Positions 15,125-23,241 of a stretch of DNA of 33,899 bases are shown in pieces (within the stretch, counting starts at the first letter, position 1; each line of letters opens with the position of its first letter). A program made the position numbers and the translations under genes. Source of the stretch: CAYXVU01 sp964468725 (GTDB lineage Bacteria; Acidobacteriota; Blastocatellia; UBA7656); contig CAYXVU010000042.1 of assembly GCA_964468725.1 (NCBI GenBank), forward strand, positions 1 through 33,899. Direction: 5' to 3'. The notes under the pieces are model-generated. The model had not been told where the DNA came from, ran no database searches, and was given only the letters and a program-made list of their open reading frames with translations.

Positions 15125-16489
15125 TCAGCTTGCGTACTGCTCTTCGACGGTCAAAGCAAAGACCAGAACGCCGATTATTCCGATCAGGCCAGCGGCCAAG
15201 AAGGGCACGGCGGGCGTGACCTTCCACAGCAATCCGCCGATGATCGCGGCGGGCGTGATGGTCAGGCTGCGAATCAGATAATAGAGACCCACCGTGCGCG
15301 CTCGTAGGTGCGGCACGGCCAAATCAATGATCATCGCTTTGCGCGATGGCTCGCCGATCTCGCGCAACCCACCAACGATGAATGCCGCCAGAGCGGATAC
15401 GAAACCAGGGGTGGCAAATTCGTGGCAGCGCAGGCGCGTGAGGCGCGGCAAGCGATGCAGCCAATGCCAGACCGTTTTGACACGGTCCAGCCCCGGCGAT
15501 TGCGAATCGTTCTGANNNNNNNNNNCGATGAATGCCACCAGAGCGGATACGAAACCTGTCGCCAGTACAACTGACAAGGGGAAAAGCGCGAAGCAGCAGA
15601 ATGTGGCAATCACGAAGGGCTTGCGTCCAATCCGATCAGCGATTCTGCCCGCCGGAATGTAGACCAGCATGGAAGTGATCATTTGCACGGCGACGAGCGC
15701 TCCATACTGTTTGGCGCTCAAGCCGATCACGTTGGTCACGTAAAGTATGATGAAGATTTCCGTCAAGCCTTCACAGGTGCGGATAATGATGTCAGAGACC
15801 AGCAGGCGTTTGAGCGCCTGATGAAATGACATCCACACGCCACGCAGATTTACCGCTTCGCCTGTGGAGATGGGTATCTTGATGTTGCGTAAGAGCAGAA
15901 TCGTAACGACGGCCAGCATCAGCGTGATTGTCAGACCCCACTTCACACCGCTCAGAACACCGAGTTGTACGATCAACGCCCCGCCAATCAGAGGCGCGGC
16001 TGCCATTGGCACCCGCTTGAGAATTGATTGTAGCGTAAAGCCCATGGCGCGCTTCTCTTTCGGCAATCGGTCGCCGATGACTGCAAAGATGGCGGGCGAG
16101 GCCATGCTGCTCCACGCCATAGCAAAAATCAGCCCGACAAAGACGAAGGGCCAAGAGGGAGAGAACAGGTAGGTCAGGTAGCCAAGCGAAGCGAGGGCGA
16201 CAAAGAGAAGAAACGCGCGGCGGCGGCCCCAATGATCTGCGAGCCACCCGCCCGGATACTGGTAGATCGAGTCTAAAAAATCTTTGGCTGTCCCAAACAG
16301 CCCGATGATGAGGGCGCTCGCGCCGAGCGATTCCAGATACTTCGGCAGAAACTTTTTCCATAACTCCTCGCCCATACCGAGCAGAAGAAATCCTGCCGAT
16401 GCGATGACCACATTTCGCTCAAGGCCGAAGTAGTCAATGAGCCGGGATTGCCAACTCTTGTCTGCCGCCATTTCGGGTTCTTGGTTCAT
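15125..16489 (-). CDS. MFS transporter, interrupted by an assembly scar
   Basis: A major facilitator superfamily transporter with about 12 membrane helices. The loop signature between helices 2 and 3 is GGWLADHWGRRRA, and its repeat in the second half is PAGRIADRIGRKPF. The substrate is unknown. A 10-N gap (15516-15525) is flanked by two copies of a 31-nt stretch (15376-15406 and 15526-15556, one mismatch), with 109 nt of unrelated sequence between. Joining the copies restores a smooth protein, SALVAFI followed by VGGLREIGEPSRKA, of about 404 residues. The inserted residues look foreign to a membrane transporter, so this is most likely an assembly error rather than an inactive gene. The start is uncertain: ATG 16489 is chosen; TTG 16510 and ATG 16468 are alternatives. 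The superoxide dismutase gene lies 96 nt upstream of this start on the same strand. Confidence 0.85.
   Translation of the reverse strand: MNQEPEMAADKSWQSRLIDYFGLERNVVIASAGFLLLGMGEELWKKFLPKYLESLGASALIIGLFGTAKDFLDSIYQYPGGWLADHWGRRRAFLLFVALASLGYLTYLFSPSWPFVFVGLIFAMAWSSMASPAIFAVIGDRLPKEKRAMGFTLQSILKRVPMAAAPLIGGALIVQLGVLSGVKWGLTITLMLAVVTILLLRNIKIPISTGEAVNLRGVWMSFHQALKRLLVSDIIIRTCEGLTEIFIILYVTNVIGLSAKQYGALVAVQMITSMLVYIPAGRIADRIGRKPFVIATFCCFALFPLSVVLATGFVSALVAFIXXXXQNDSQSPGLDRVKTVWHWLHRLPRLTRLRCHEFATPGFVSALAAFIVGGLREIGEPSRKAMIIDLAVPHLRARTVGLYYLIRSLTITPAAIIGGLLWKVTPAVPFLAAGLIGIIGVLVFALTVEEQYAS
15376..15556. other. Assembly gap flanked by a 31-nt duplication
   Basis: The N run (15516-15525) sits between a 31-nt segment at 15376-15406 and its near-copy at 15526-15556, offset exactly 150 nt. 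The 109 nt at 15407-15515 have no counterpart in the expected transporter and contain a 6-bp hairpin GACCGT/ACGGTC. The offset equals a common short-read length, which suggests a scaffolding artefact. Confidence 0.8.
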
Positions 16490-16585
16490 AAGGTTGCGGC
16501 TTATTGCCAACCGGAGCCGAGAGGGTGACCCTCGACCGGGCTAAACAGACTCTTCCGTTATAGCCGTTTTCCGATTGCGTACCGC

Positions 16586-17359
16586 TTAGATCAGATTCGC
16601 TTTCAAGGCGGATTCCGTACGGCGATTGACCTCTTCCCAATTGATGTTGAGCATAAAGGCATCCACGTATCTTCCGGCTGCCGCGCCGTAGTCCATATGA
16701 TACGAATGCTCATACATATCCAGCACCAGTAGCGGGCGACTCATCGGCGCGTTGTGCAGATGATCCCATGCCCAGTAGTTATGCGCCTCACTGGTGTGGA
16801 AGTTATAGGCGAGAATCACCCAACCGGAGCCGCCAGCCAATGCCTGTGCAGTCTTTTTGAACTCCGCCTCCCATTGTTCATAGCTGCCCCAGAACTGTTT
16901 GATCAGTTCGATAGCCTTGCCGCCCGCTTGATTGTCGCCGCCGAGATTGGCGAAGTAGTTTTCATGCAATACAACCGAACCGGTGCGAGCCAGTTCTTCG
17001 CGCTTGAGGTCGCCGTAGATATAGGCGGGCAGGTCTTTTTCCTTCAGCATCGCGTCGAGCCTCTGTTCGACCGCGTTGAGAGCTTTGACCGATCCGCCAT
17101 AATTGTTCTCCCAGTGTGAGCGAATCAGTCTCTCCGACAAGCCTTTGAGTTTCGCGGGATCGAAGGTCAGAGGCTTCGGTTGATGCTGACCGCGAAAGGC
17201 GCGCGCCGACGCCGCGCCGGATGCTTGTAGGGCAGTCGCCCTACTTTTGCTGTTTTCATTTGCCGAAGCCGTTGCAATCGGGTTGGAACCCACAAACGCA
17301 AGCCCCGCGCTTCCCGCCATGATGGTTTCGATTGCTTCTCGTCTCGATAGAGTCTTCAT
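16586..17359 (-). CDS. Exported Fe/Mn-family superoxide dismutase
   Basis: Removes superoxide, giving peroxide and oxygen. The N terminus (MKTLSRREAIETIMAGSAGL) is a probable Tat signal: a twin arginine in SRREAI followed by a moderately hydrophobic segment, so the enzyme is likely exported folded with its metal. The catalytic region keeps the four ligands: His82 (SHWENNYGG), His132 (VVLHENYFANLGG), Asp214 and His218 (LVLDMYEHSYHMDYG), plus GGSGWV. Fe or Mn use cannot be decided. ATG 17359 follows GGGGAG; a longer frame upstream has no better site. The transporter gene lies downstream on the same strand and may be cotranscribed. Confidence 0.93.
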   Translation of the reverse strand: MKTLSRREAIETIMAGSAGLAFVGSNPIATASANENSKSRATALQASGAASARAFRGQHQPKPLTFDPAKLKGLSERLIRSHWENNYGGSVKALNAVEQRLDAMLKEKDLPAYIYGDLKREELARTGSVVLHENYFANLGGDNQAGGKAIELIKQFWGSYEQWEAEFKKTAQALAGGSGWVILAYNFHTSEAHNYWAWDHLHNAPMSRPLLVLDMYEHSYHMDYGAAAGRYVDAFMLNINWEEVNRRTESALKANLI

Positions 17360-17752
17360 ATAGCGGCACTCCCCGGTTGAGATCAAATTTGCTCTTATCT
17401 GCAACTACTGGATGGCAGAACGGAATTCTCGTTTGTTCGCAGTCCAACAGTTCTTCATTGCAGATAGTAGCCGGAATGATGCGGCACTACCATAGCGATT
17501 GGTAACGGCCTGCGACGCCGCAGCCAGCCCTTTGCGCTGCCGCCGTCTGCTCTTCTGCTCGGCAGTAAGCCGGTTTCCAGTCGCAGCCGCTTGCATTGGG
17601 CACTGGCATATCGCAACGTCACTCTCCCTTTTACTCTCTCTCCGCTTTGAGTGCCTGCTTGCTCCGACTCAGCACAGCCCTGCCTTCTTTCCTCTTACCC
17701 CCAAGCGTCCTGCTTGGAGCTTCATGAGCTTTTTGTGTATCCTTCATCCGCT
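17360..17752. other. Divergent intergenic region between sod and aguB
   Basis: No gene is supported. It must contain promoters for the superoxide dismutase (minus) and aguB (plus). The only clear structure is a small hairpin CCAAGC/GCTTGG at 17701-17717, followed by AGCTTCATGAGCTTTTT about 36 nt before the aguB start, which could be an attenuator. No protein-binding palindrome of note was found. Confidence 0.4.
17701..17735 (+). terminator. Possible attenuator/terminator upstream of aguB
   Basis: CCAAGC (17701-17706) pairs with GCTTGG (17712-17717), followed by a short AGCT/AGCT pairing and TTTTT. It lies in the likely leader of aguB. The stem is short, so this is weak. Confidence 0.28.
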
Positions 17753-18643
17753 ATGCAAGCCCTACAAAAATTCATCGTCGGCCTCGTGCAGATGCGCATG
17801 ACGGCTGATGCTGACGAAAACCTCAAGCGCGCCGTCGGTTGGTGCGAAGAGGCTGCCAGCAAAGGCGCGCAGGTCATCTGTCTGCCGGAACTATTTCGCT
17901 CCGAGTATTTCTGCCAACGGGAAGACGCAGACCTGTTCGACTTGGCCGAATCCATACCGGGAGATTCGACCGCCGCACTCGGCAGGATCGCGCGCGCCGC
18001 GCGGGTGACTATCGTCGCCTCTCTCTTCGAACGTCGGGCGGTCGGTCTGTATCACAATACCGTTGCCATTATCGGCACGGACGGCGAAGTCGCAGGCCGG
18101 TATCGCAAAATGCATATCCCGGACGATCCGGCTTATTATGAGAAGTTCTACTTCACGCCGGGCGACTTAGGTTTCCAAGCCTTCGACACAGCAGCGGGCA
18201 AGATCGGCACCTTGATCTGTTGGGATCAGTGGTATCCCGAAGGCGCGCGTCTCACAGCCTTGCGCGGAGCCAACATCCTGTTTTATCCGACCGCCATCGG
18301 CTGGCACCCCCATGAAAAAGAGCAGTACGGCGCGGCGCAGCGTGACGCTTGGCGCACCATTCAACGCGCCCATGCGATTGCCAACGGCGTCTATGTCGGA
18401 GCCGTCAATCGCGTCGGCCACGAAAAATGGAAAGAGGAGGTTGCCGGAATCGAATTTTGGGGCACCTCTTTTTTGTGCGACCCGTTCGGCGTCGTCATCG
18501 CCGAAGGCTCAACCGATAAAGAAGAGATCCTGCTTGGCGAAGTGGACATCGCGCGAATGGAAGACGTGCGCCGCAACTGGCCGTTCCTGCGCGACCGCAG
18601 GATTGATGCCTACGTTGGCATAGATCGCCGCTTTCTCGACTAG
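17753..18643 (+). CDS. aguB: N-carbamoylputrescine amidase
   Basis: This nitrilase-superfamily enzyme hydrolyses N-carbamoylputrescine to putrescine, carbon dioxide and ammonia. The Glu-Lys-Cys triad is visible as Glu46 (CLPELF), Lys119 (YRKMHIPDD) and Cys156 (LICWDQWYPE). Sequences such as HIPDDPAYYEKFYFTPGD and GWHPHEKEQYGAAQRDAW are typical of this subfamily rather than of other nitrilases. At 296 residues it has normal length. ATG 17753 is used because the protein aligns from MQALQKFIVGLVQM; the frame is open further upstream, and a clear ribosome binding site is missing. The next gene is agmatine deiminase, giving a two-step route from agmatine to putrescine. Confidence 0.96.
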   Translation: MQALQKFIVGLVQMRMTADADENLKRAVGWCEEAASKGAQVICLPELFRSEYFCQREDADLFDLAESIPGDSTAALGRIARAARVTIVASLFERRAVGLYHNTVAIIGTDGEVAGRYRKMHIPDDPAYYEKFYFTPGDLGFQAFDTAAGKIGTLICWDQWYPEGARLTALRGANILFYPTAIGWHPHEKEQYGAAQRDAWRTIQRAHAIANGVYVGAVNRVGHEKWKEEVAGIEFWGTSFLCDPFGVVIAEGSTDKEEILLGEVDIARMEDVRRNWPFLRDRRIDAYVGIDRRFLD

Positions 18644-18795
18644 GTATCAGATGTCAGAGGGTAAGGTTCAGATGATTGATCGCAGGCTGGAAAGCGAACC
18701 CCTTGGCTTCGCAGGCAGCGGGCCTCAGCTTTTTTGGCTAACCAGCGAATCGCTTGCGCCTTCCCTTGATATTGGATACCTGACCCCCGACACCT
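18642..18795. repeat. Inverted AGGTATCAG/TGTCAG-type repeat between aguB and aguA
   Basis: AGGTATCAGATGTCAGAGGG (18642-18661) matches in inverted orientation the GATACCTGACCCCCGACACCT at the other end (18775-18795), about 14 of 18 positions. The pair brackets the aguB-aguA gap and belongs to the same loose family as the repeats near 5985-6030 and 8430-8455. Confidence 0.4.
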
Positions 18796-19736
18796 ATGAA
18801 AAAGAGACCTGCCGAACGCGGATTTTCAATGCCCGCTGAATGGGAGAGGCACGAGGCGACTTGGCTCGGCTGGCCGCACAACCGAACCGATTGGCCGGGC
18901 AAGATTGCGCCCATTCATTGGGTCTATGGCGAAATCGCCCGCAAACTCGCAACTGGCGAGATCGTTCGCATCCTCGTCAACGACGATAAGCACGAAGCCG
19001 TCGCGCGCCGCGTACTCGATAAAGTTGGNNNNNNNNNNNNNNNNNNNNNNNNNNNNNNNNNNNNNNNNNNNNNNNNNNNNNNNNNNNNNNNNNNNNNNNN
19101 NNNNNNNNNNNNNNNNNNNNNNNNNNNNGCGGCGTCGAGGTCGTGTTGGAAGGCGGCGCGATTGAGGTCAACGGTCGCGGCACCTTGATGGCAACCGAAG
19201 AATGTCTCCTCGATAAGCAGACGCAATCCCGAAACCCGATGCTCAGCCAAACGGAGATCGAAGAAGCAATGCGCCAATTTTTAGGCGTGACCCATTTCAT
19301 CTGGCTCAACAAAGGCATCGAAGGCGATGACACACATGGTCATGTTGATGACATCTGCCGGTTTGTCACGCCCAATACGGTCGTCCTGTGTCGGGAACCG
19401 AATCCAAACGATTACAACCACGCTGTATTGGAAGAGAATTTTGACCGCTTGAAGAGCTCCCGGCTGGAAGATGGTTCGAAACTCGAAGTCATCACCTTGC
19501 CCATGCCCGCGCCGCTCTATTTCGAAGGAAGAAGATTGCCCGCCAGCTACGCGAATTTCTACATTGCCAACTCTGCCGTTCTGGTTCCGACCTTCAATGA
19601 TGAGAAGGATCGCCTCGCGCTCGGCATATTGGCCGATCTGTTCCCCGACCGTCCAGTGATCGGCATCCATGCCGTTGATCTGGTTTGGGGACTCGGCACG
19701 CTGCATTGCTTGTCTCAACAACAGCCGGTCAAGTGA
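18796..19736 (+). CDS. aguA: Agmatine deiminase, interrupted by an assembly gap
   Basis: The enzyme hydrolyses agmatine to N-carbamoylputrescine and ammonia, the substrate of the neighbouring aguB product. The N terminus is typical (MPAEWERHEATWLGWPHN). After the gap come EVVLEGGAIEVNG, the catalytic DDTHGHVDD and the active-site cysteine in LGTLHCLSQQQP near the end. A 100-N run (19029-19128) removes the middle. The frames on its two sides differ, and by family length (about 340-370 residues) roughly 70 residues, about 200 nt, are missing, so 100 is a placeholder and not the true size. I see no real frameshift. ATG 18796 is used; ATG 18829 (MPAEWE) is also possible. Confidence 0.93.
19029..19128. 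other. Assembly gap of 100 N inside aguA
   Basis: The round number of Ns and the different reading frames on either side show that the length is arbitrary. Family length suggests about 200 nt are missing. Confidence 0.95.
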
Positions 19737-19834
19737 GCGACCAGAAGTCGGGCGACCTTCGCACTCAGCCGACTGGGATTGGCAGCGCGAAATTTCGGTG
19801 CGCGATGGGTGTTGGTCAAGCTTATGCAGATAAA

Positions 19835-19863
19835 TTGAGTCATCGCCTTTTTCGAGATAGTAT
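19835..19863 (+). promoter_or_regulatory. Candidate promoter of the serine hydrolase gene
   Basis: TTGAGT (19835-19840) and TAGTAT (19858-19863) are separated by 17 nt and lie about 60 nt before the start codon at 19923. The spacing is ideal and the -10 matches the candidate at 11029-11034. Confidence 0.5.
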
Positions 19864-19922
19864 CTTCTTCGCCAATGGGGATTGAGCGTACCAGCTTTCC
19901 GCACTTGCTGTAGGAGGTCATC

Positions 19923-21719
19923 ATGCATTCACAAATCATTAGACTGCTTGCGCTGGTTTTGGTTCTGTCGCAGCTTGCTCTCGGACAAGCGCCGCTTGCG
20001 CCGCGCATCCGACGGATTGAAGAGGGCTTGCTGCCTGCCCTCCTCATCAAAGGTAATCTCGGTTGGTCGATTCAAGAACGCATGAAGCAGTATCAGATTC
20101 CCGGGGTGAGCATTGCCGTCATCAATGATTTCAAGGTCGAATGGGCGAAGGCTTACGGGATGAAAGATATCGAAACGAAAGAGCCGGTGACGACCGAAAC
20201 CTTGTTTCAAGCCGGTTCGATCAGTAAACCCGTTGCCGCTATGGTGGCGCTCAGAAAGGTTCAGGAAGGCAAACTGACGCTCGATGAAGACATCAACAAC
20301 AAACTCACTTCGTGGAAAGTGCCCGACAATCAATATACGACCAAGAAGAAAGTCACCCTCGCCCATCTGCTCAGTCATACGGGCGGGCTGACGGTGCATG
20401 GCTTCCCCGGTTACGAAGTTGGCAAGCCCTTGCCGACGCTGCCGCAAATTCTCGATGGCGCAGAGCCTGCCAACACGGCAGCCGTGCGCATCTTTATGGA
20501 GCCGGGGACGCGGTTTCAATACTCCGGCGGCGGCACAACCATCGCACAGCTTGCCATCATGGACATCGAGAAGAAGCCCTATCCGCAGATTGTCGAGGAG
20601 ACCGTTTTGCGCCCGCTTGGCCTATCGCATAGCACCTACAGCCAACCGCTGCCCGATGCCATCCGACCGCAAGCCGCTTCCGGCCATCGCCCCAACGGCA
20701 AGCCGGTCATCGGCAAGATTCACGTCTACCCGGAGATGGCCGCAGCGGGATTGTGGACGACGCCAACAGACCTCGCCAAATTCGCCATCGAGATGCAACT
20801 CTCCTTGCAGGGCAAATCCAATAAAGTGCTGACCAAAGAGATGGCCACAAAGATGGTCACGCCGTTTATCGGCGAATTCATCGGCATGGGATTCTTCATC
20901 GAAAAGCATGGAGCGGCTACCTACTTTGGTCACGGCGGCGCGGACGAAGGCTTTCGCGCCGGGCTGCTTGTGCATCGTGACAAAGGCTACGGCGTGGTCG
21001 TGATGGTCAATTCCGACAACGGTCAAATCATCAATGAAATTTTCCGTAGCGTAGCCAAAGAGTATCAGTGGGAAGATTATTTGCCGGAGCCGCTCGAAAT
21101 CGTCCCTCTTGAAGCCAGCAAACTCGCAGCCTATACAGGTCGCTTCCTCGTCAACCCTGATCGAGTGCTGACCCTGAGCGCAGAGAATGGCAAACTGTTT
21201 GCGCAACCGACCGCCGAGCCGCGCTTCGAATTGCTGCCCATCTCCGAAAGCGAATTCGTTCGCAGAGATCAGAATGCCCGCTATACGATTGTCAAAAGCG
21301 CCAACGGCACGATTGACTCGCTTACCATAAAATTCGATGGCGGCACGACGGAAGCGATGCGCCTGCCGAAAGATCGACTAATTCCCTACGAACTGTTGAT
21401 GGCGGGAAAAATCGCTGAGGCCATGGCCGCCTATCAACAAGTCAAAAAAGATCGGCCTTACAATGTCGCCGTCAGCGAGGGCAGGCTCAACAATTTGGGC
21501 TACACCCTATTGGGTGAAAAGAGGCTAGCCGAAGCGATTGCCCTCTTTCAACTCAATGTTGAGTTTTATCCGCAGTCGTGGAACGCCTATGACAGTCTCG
21601 GCGAAGCCTATATGACCAATGGCGACAAAGAGCTTGCCATCACCAACTATAAAAAGTCGCTGGAACTCAACCCCAACAATCAAGGCGCAATCAATGCCTT
21701 GAAGAAGCTGTTGCCGTAA
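19923..21719 (+). CDS. Exported class C beta-lactamase-family serine hydrolase with TPR tail
   Basis: The 598-residue protein has a signal peptide (MHSQIIRLLALVLVLSQLALG), then a beta-lactamase/penicillin-binding-protein-type domain. The nucleophile motif S-x-x-K is Ser99-Ile-Ser-Lys102 (FQAGSISKPVAAM). The second motif, usually YxN, reads YSG (Tyr200-Ser-Gly202). The third is HGG within YFGHGGADEGF. The last 110 residues hold about two to three TPR repeats (ending NAYDSLGEAYMTNGDKELAITNYKKSLEL region). Members cleave D-amino-acid peptides, esters or beta-lactams; the YSG variant and TPR tail argue against a true beta-lactamase, so a peptidase or esterase is more likely. AGGAGG precedes the ATG. 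It appears to be monocistronic, ending at a terminator at 21858-21890. Confidence 0.93.
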   Translation: MHSQIIRLLALVLVLSQLALGQAPLAPRIRRIEEGLLPALLIKGNLGWSIQERMKQYQIPGVSIAVINDFKVEWAKAYGMKDIETKEPVTTETLFQAGSISKPVAAMVALRKVQEGKLTLDEDINNKLTSWKVPDNQYTTKKKVTLAHLLSHTGGLTVHGFPGYEVGKPLPTLPQILDGAEPANTAAVRIFMEPGTRFQYSGGGTTIAQLAIMDIEKKPYPQIVEETVLRPLGLSHSTYSQPLPDAIRPQAASGHRPNGKPVIGKIHVYPEMAAAGLWTTPTDLAKFAIEMQLSLQGKSNKVLTKEMATKMVTPFIGEFIGMGFFIEKHGAATYFGHGGADEGFRAGLLVHRDKGYGVVVMVNSDNGQIINEIFRSVAKEYQWEDYLPEPLEIVPLEASKLAAYTGRFLVNPDRVLTLSAENGKLFAQPTAEPRFELLPISESEFVRRDQNARYTIVKSANGTIDSLTIKFDGGTTEAMRLPKDRLIPYELLMAGKIAEAMAAYQQVKKDRPYNVAVSEGRLNNLGYTLLGEKRLAEAIALFQLNVEFYPQSWNAYDSLGEAYMTNGDKELAITNYKKSLELNPNNQGAINALKKLLP

Positions 21720-22036
21720 GTCCGCTGGTGAGCCTGGATTTTTGCGTATCCCGCGCTGCTGGCGGCAATTTGAGCTTGACCATAACCTTCGCAGCCGATA
21801 GGCTGCATGAGTCTGCAATGACGCAGAAGCCACCCGGTATAAGTGGTAGCCGGTATGACTCCACAAAATCCACTTGTGGAGTTTTCTTCTGCCCACCCGG
21901 CTCCGTCCGATCAGCAATTGTGTTCCTTTTGCGGCTGTCCGCAATGCTGATGTACGCCGACCCCAGTAAACTCCACGTGTTCGATCAACCGGGCTCCTAA
22001 CCCCTGCCGTCGCTGTCAGGAAATGAGGTAGAGAAC
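21720..22036. other. Intergenic region with three successive hairpins
   Basis: No gene is supported. Hairpins at 21791-21806 (GCAGCC-gata-GGCTGC) and 21812-21827 (TCTGC-aatgac-GCAGA) precede the terminator at 21858-21890. After it, nothing notable is seen until the ribosome binding site of the next gene. Confidence 0.5.
21858..21890 (+). terminator. Rho-independent terminator
   Basis: A perfect 9-bp stem ACTCCACAA (21858-21866) / TTGTGGAGT (21874-21882) with a 7-nt loop is followed by TTTCTTCT. It lies about 140 nt after the serine hydrolase stop. Confidence 0.82.
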
Positions 22037-22276
22037 ATGATTACCAATCTGGTGGATGTGGAGGAGGCGCGAGCCCGTCTGGATTCTGGCGAATCGCCTT
22101 ACGCTTTTCAGATCAGCGACCGCAGCACCATGTTGGGGCCTGCCTGTCGCTTTGGCCCCGACTATTTGCAAAACCTGCGGAACGAAGGGCGCTATGCGGA
22201 AAGCTTGGAAGAGGCTGTGCGGATTACCGAAGCGCGCGGCGTAACCGTTACCGGCATCTGGTTTGTAAAGTTCTAG
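22037..22276 (+). CDS. Small hypothetical protein
   Basis: A 79-residue soluble protein of normal composition (MITNLVDVEEARARLDSGES...), without signal peptide or membrane segment. It contains one cysteine within MLGPACRFGPDYLQNLRNEGRY and ends in a hydrophobic VTGIWFVKF. A GAGG about 8-9 nt upstream supports the start. I do not recognise the family. The next plus-strand gene begins 98 nt later and may be cotranscribed. Confidence 0.62.
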   Translation: MITNLVDVEEARARLDSGESPYAFQISDRSTMLGPACRFGPDYLQNLRNEGRYAESLEEAVRITEARGVTVTGIWFVKF

Positions 22277-22361
22277 CCGTTTCCAATCCGCGCGGTCTGA
22301 CTCGGAAGGTCGTCCGACAGGAAGCGCACTTCAGCAACACAGGCATCGAATTTTAAGCAAC

Positions 22362-22366
22362 GGAGG
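22362..22366 (+). promoter_or_regulatory. Ribosome binding site supporting a TTG start
   Basis: GGAGG lies 8 nt before TTG 22375, the only well-placed start for the 170-residue protein; the next ATG (22417) would remove 14 residues and has a site too close to it. Confidence 0.5.
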
Positions 22367-22374
22367 TAGGCACT

Positions 22375-22887
22375 TTGATAGGAAAGAATCATATAGCCGA
22401 CGGGCGCGATGAGGTCATGCTGCGGTCGGATGTAGCCCTCAGCCTTGAGGGGGTGAGAAAGTCCGGTCAGCAAACGCCGCTCTCGCCGAACTTACTTGAC
22501 CGGGCAACGGCTCGGCAACGAGAAACTGGCGATCAAATCAACCGGTTTCTGCTCTGCGCTTTGGTCAGCCAATCGGCCAAGCGCATCAAGCAGCGCGCTG
22601 AACGGTCGGGGGCTGCCTTGCCGATGGCGATCATTGCCCGCGCCATTCTGCGTTCTTATGATCTGGCGGCTAAAGATCATAATGGCCCTTTTGCCAAAGC
22701 GGAACTGGACTTGGCCGAGATTCAACGTCTGAATGATAAGGTTCTTGCTGAAGTGCTGACCCGCCATGCACAAGAGAAGGTGAAAACGCTGGAAGCGCAA
22801 CGCCTGCGCGCCAATTTGGTAGACGAGGAGCGCAATCTGTTGTTGAGCAGTCAAATGCTGCGGAGCGCCTTTCCCGGTCGCCGATAA
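22375..22887 (+). CDS. Hypothetical helical protein
   Basis: A 170-residue, largely alpha-helical, basic and Arg/Lys/Glu-rich protein without signal peptide or membrane helix. The second half (about 100-160) is heptad-like (LAEIQRLNDKVLAEVLTRHA, then EKVKTLEAQRLRANL), suggesting a short coiled coil. The start is TTG 22375, chosen from the GGAGG at 22362-22366. No family is recognised. It ends 36 nt from the converging 80-residue gene on the other strand. Confidence 0.6.
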   Translation: MIGKNHIADGRDEVMLRSDVALSLEGVRKSGQQTPLSPNLLDRATARQRETGDQINRFLLCALVSQSAKRIKQRAERSGAALPMAIIARAILRSYDLAAKDHNGPFAKAELDLAEIQRLNDKVLAEVLTRHAQEKVKTLEAQRLRANLVDEERNLLLSSQMLRSAFPGRR

Positions 22888-22923
22888 CGCCGGGAAGATT
22901 CACCCTTCCGCCACCGGTTGGCT

Positions 22924-23166
22924 TTAGGGATAGAGGCGGTTGAGTTGTTGTTCGAAATCAGTGCGCAGGTCGAAGACAGCTTTGATGCGCATCGAATGGG
23001 CTTGGTCGAACCGGTTCATCTTATACGAGGGGTCTTCATCTGGGGTGACATACACCGGCACGGTTTCATTAGCGAGCAAATCTTCGACCAACAACATATG
23101 GGTTGCCCCTTCGCGTTTGCCGACTTGCAGCCAGTGCAGCACCTTCGGTTTCGTGGCATTGTGCAT
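22924..23166 (-). CDS. Small hypothetical protein downstream of radical SAM gene
   Basis: An 80-residue soluble protein (MHNATKPKVLHWLQVGKREGA...) with a mixed composition and a conserved-looking core VEDLLANETVPVYVTPDEDPSYK. AAGGA four nt upstream supports ATG 23166. It follows the radical SAM gene by 75 nt on the same strand and may be the third member of that operon. A hairpin (TCCCGCT/AGCGGGA, 23196-23225) lies between them. I do not recognise the family. Confidence 0.62.
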   Translation of the reverse strand: MHNATKPKVLHWLQVGKREGATHMLLVEDLLANETVPVYVTPDEDPSYKMNRFDQAHSMRIKAVFDLRTDFEQQLNRLYP

Positions 23167-23241
23167 ACGTTCCTTTGTGCTGAGGAGTGAACGATTCCCG
23201 CTAGCGGCTCCGCTTGCCAGCGGGAGCGAGCCGGTCTTTCG

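Noticed and set aside
18651..18839. Short plus-strand frame between aguB and aguA
   Set aside because: It overlaps the aguA start and the flanking inverted repeats, and has no ribosome binding site.
15010..19840. Shared 14-mer CAGATAAATTGAGT at 15010-15023 and 19827-19840
   Set aside because: One or two exact 14-mer repeats are expected by chance in a window of this size, and the first copy has no -10 at a useful spacing.
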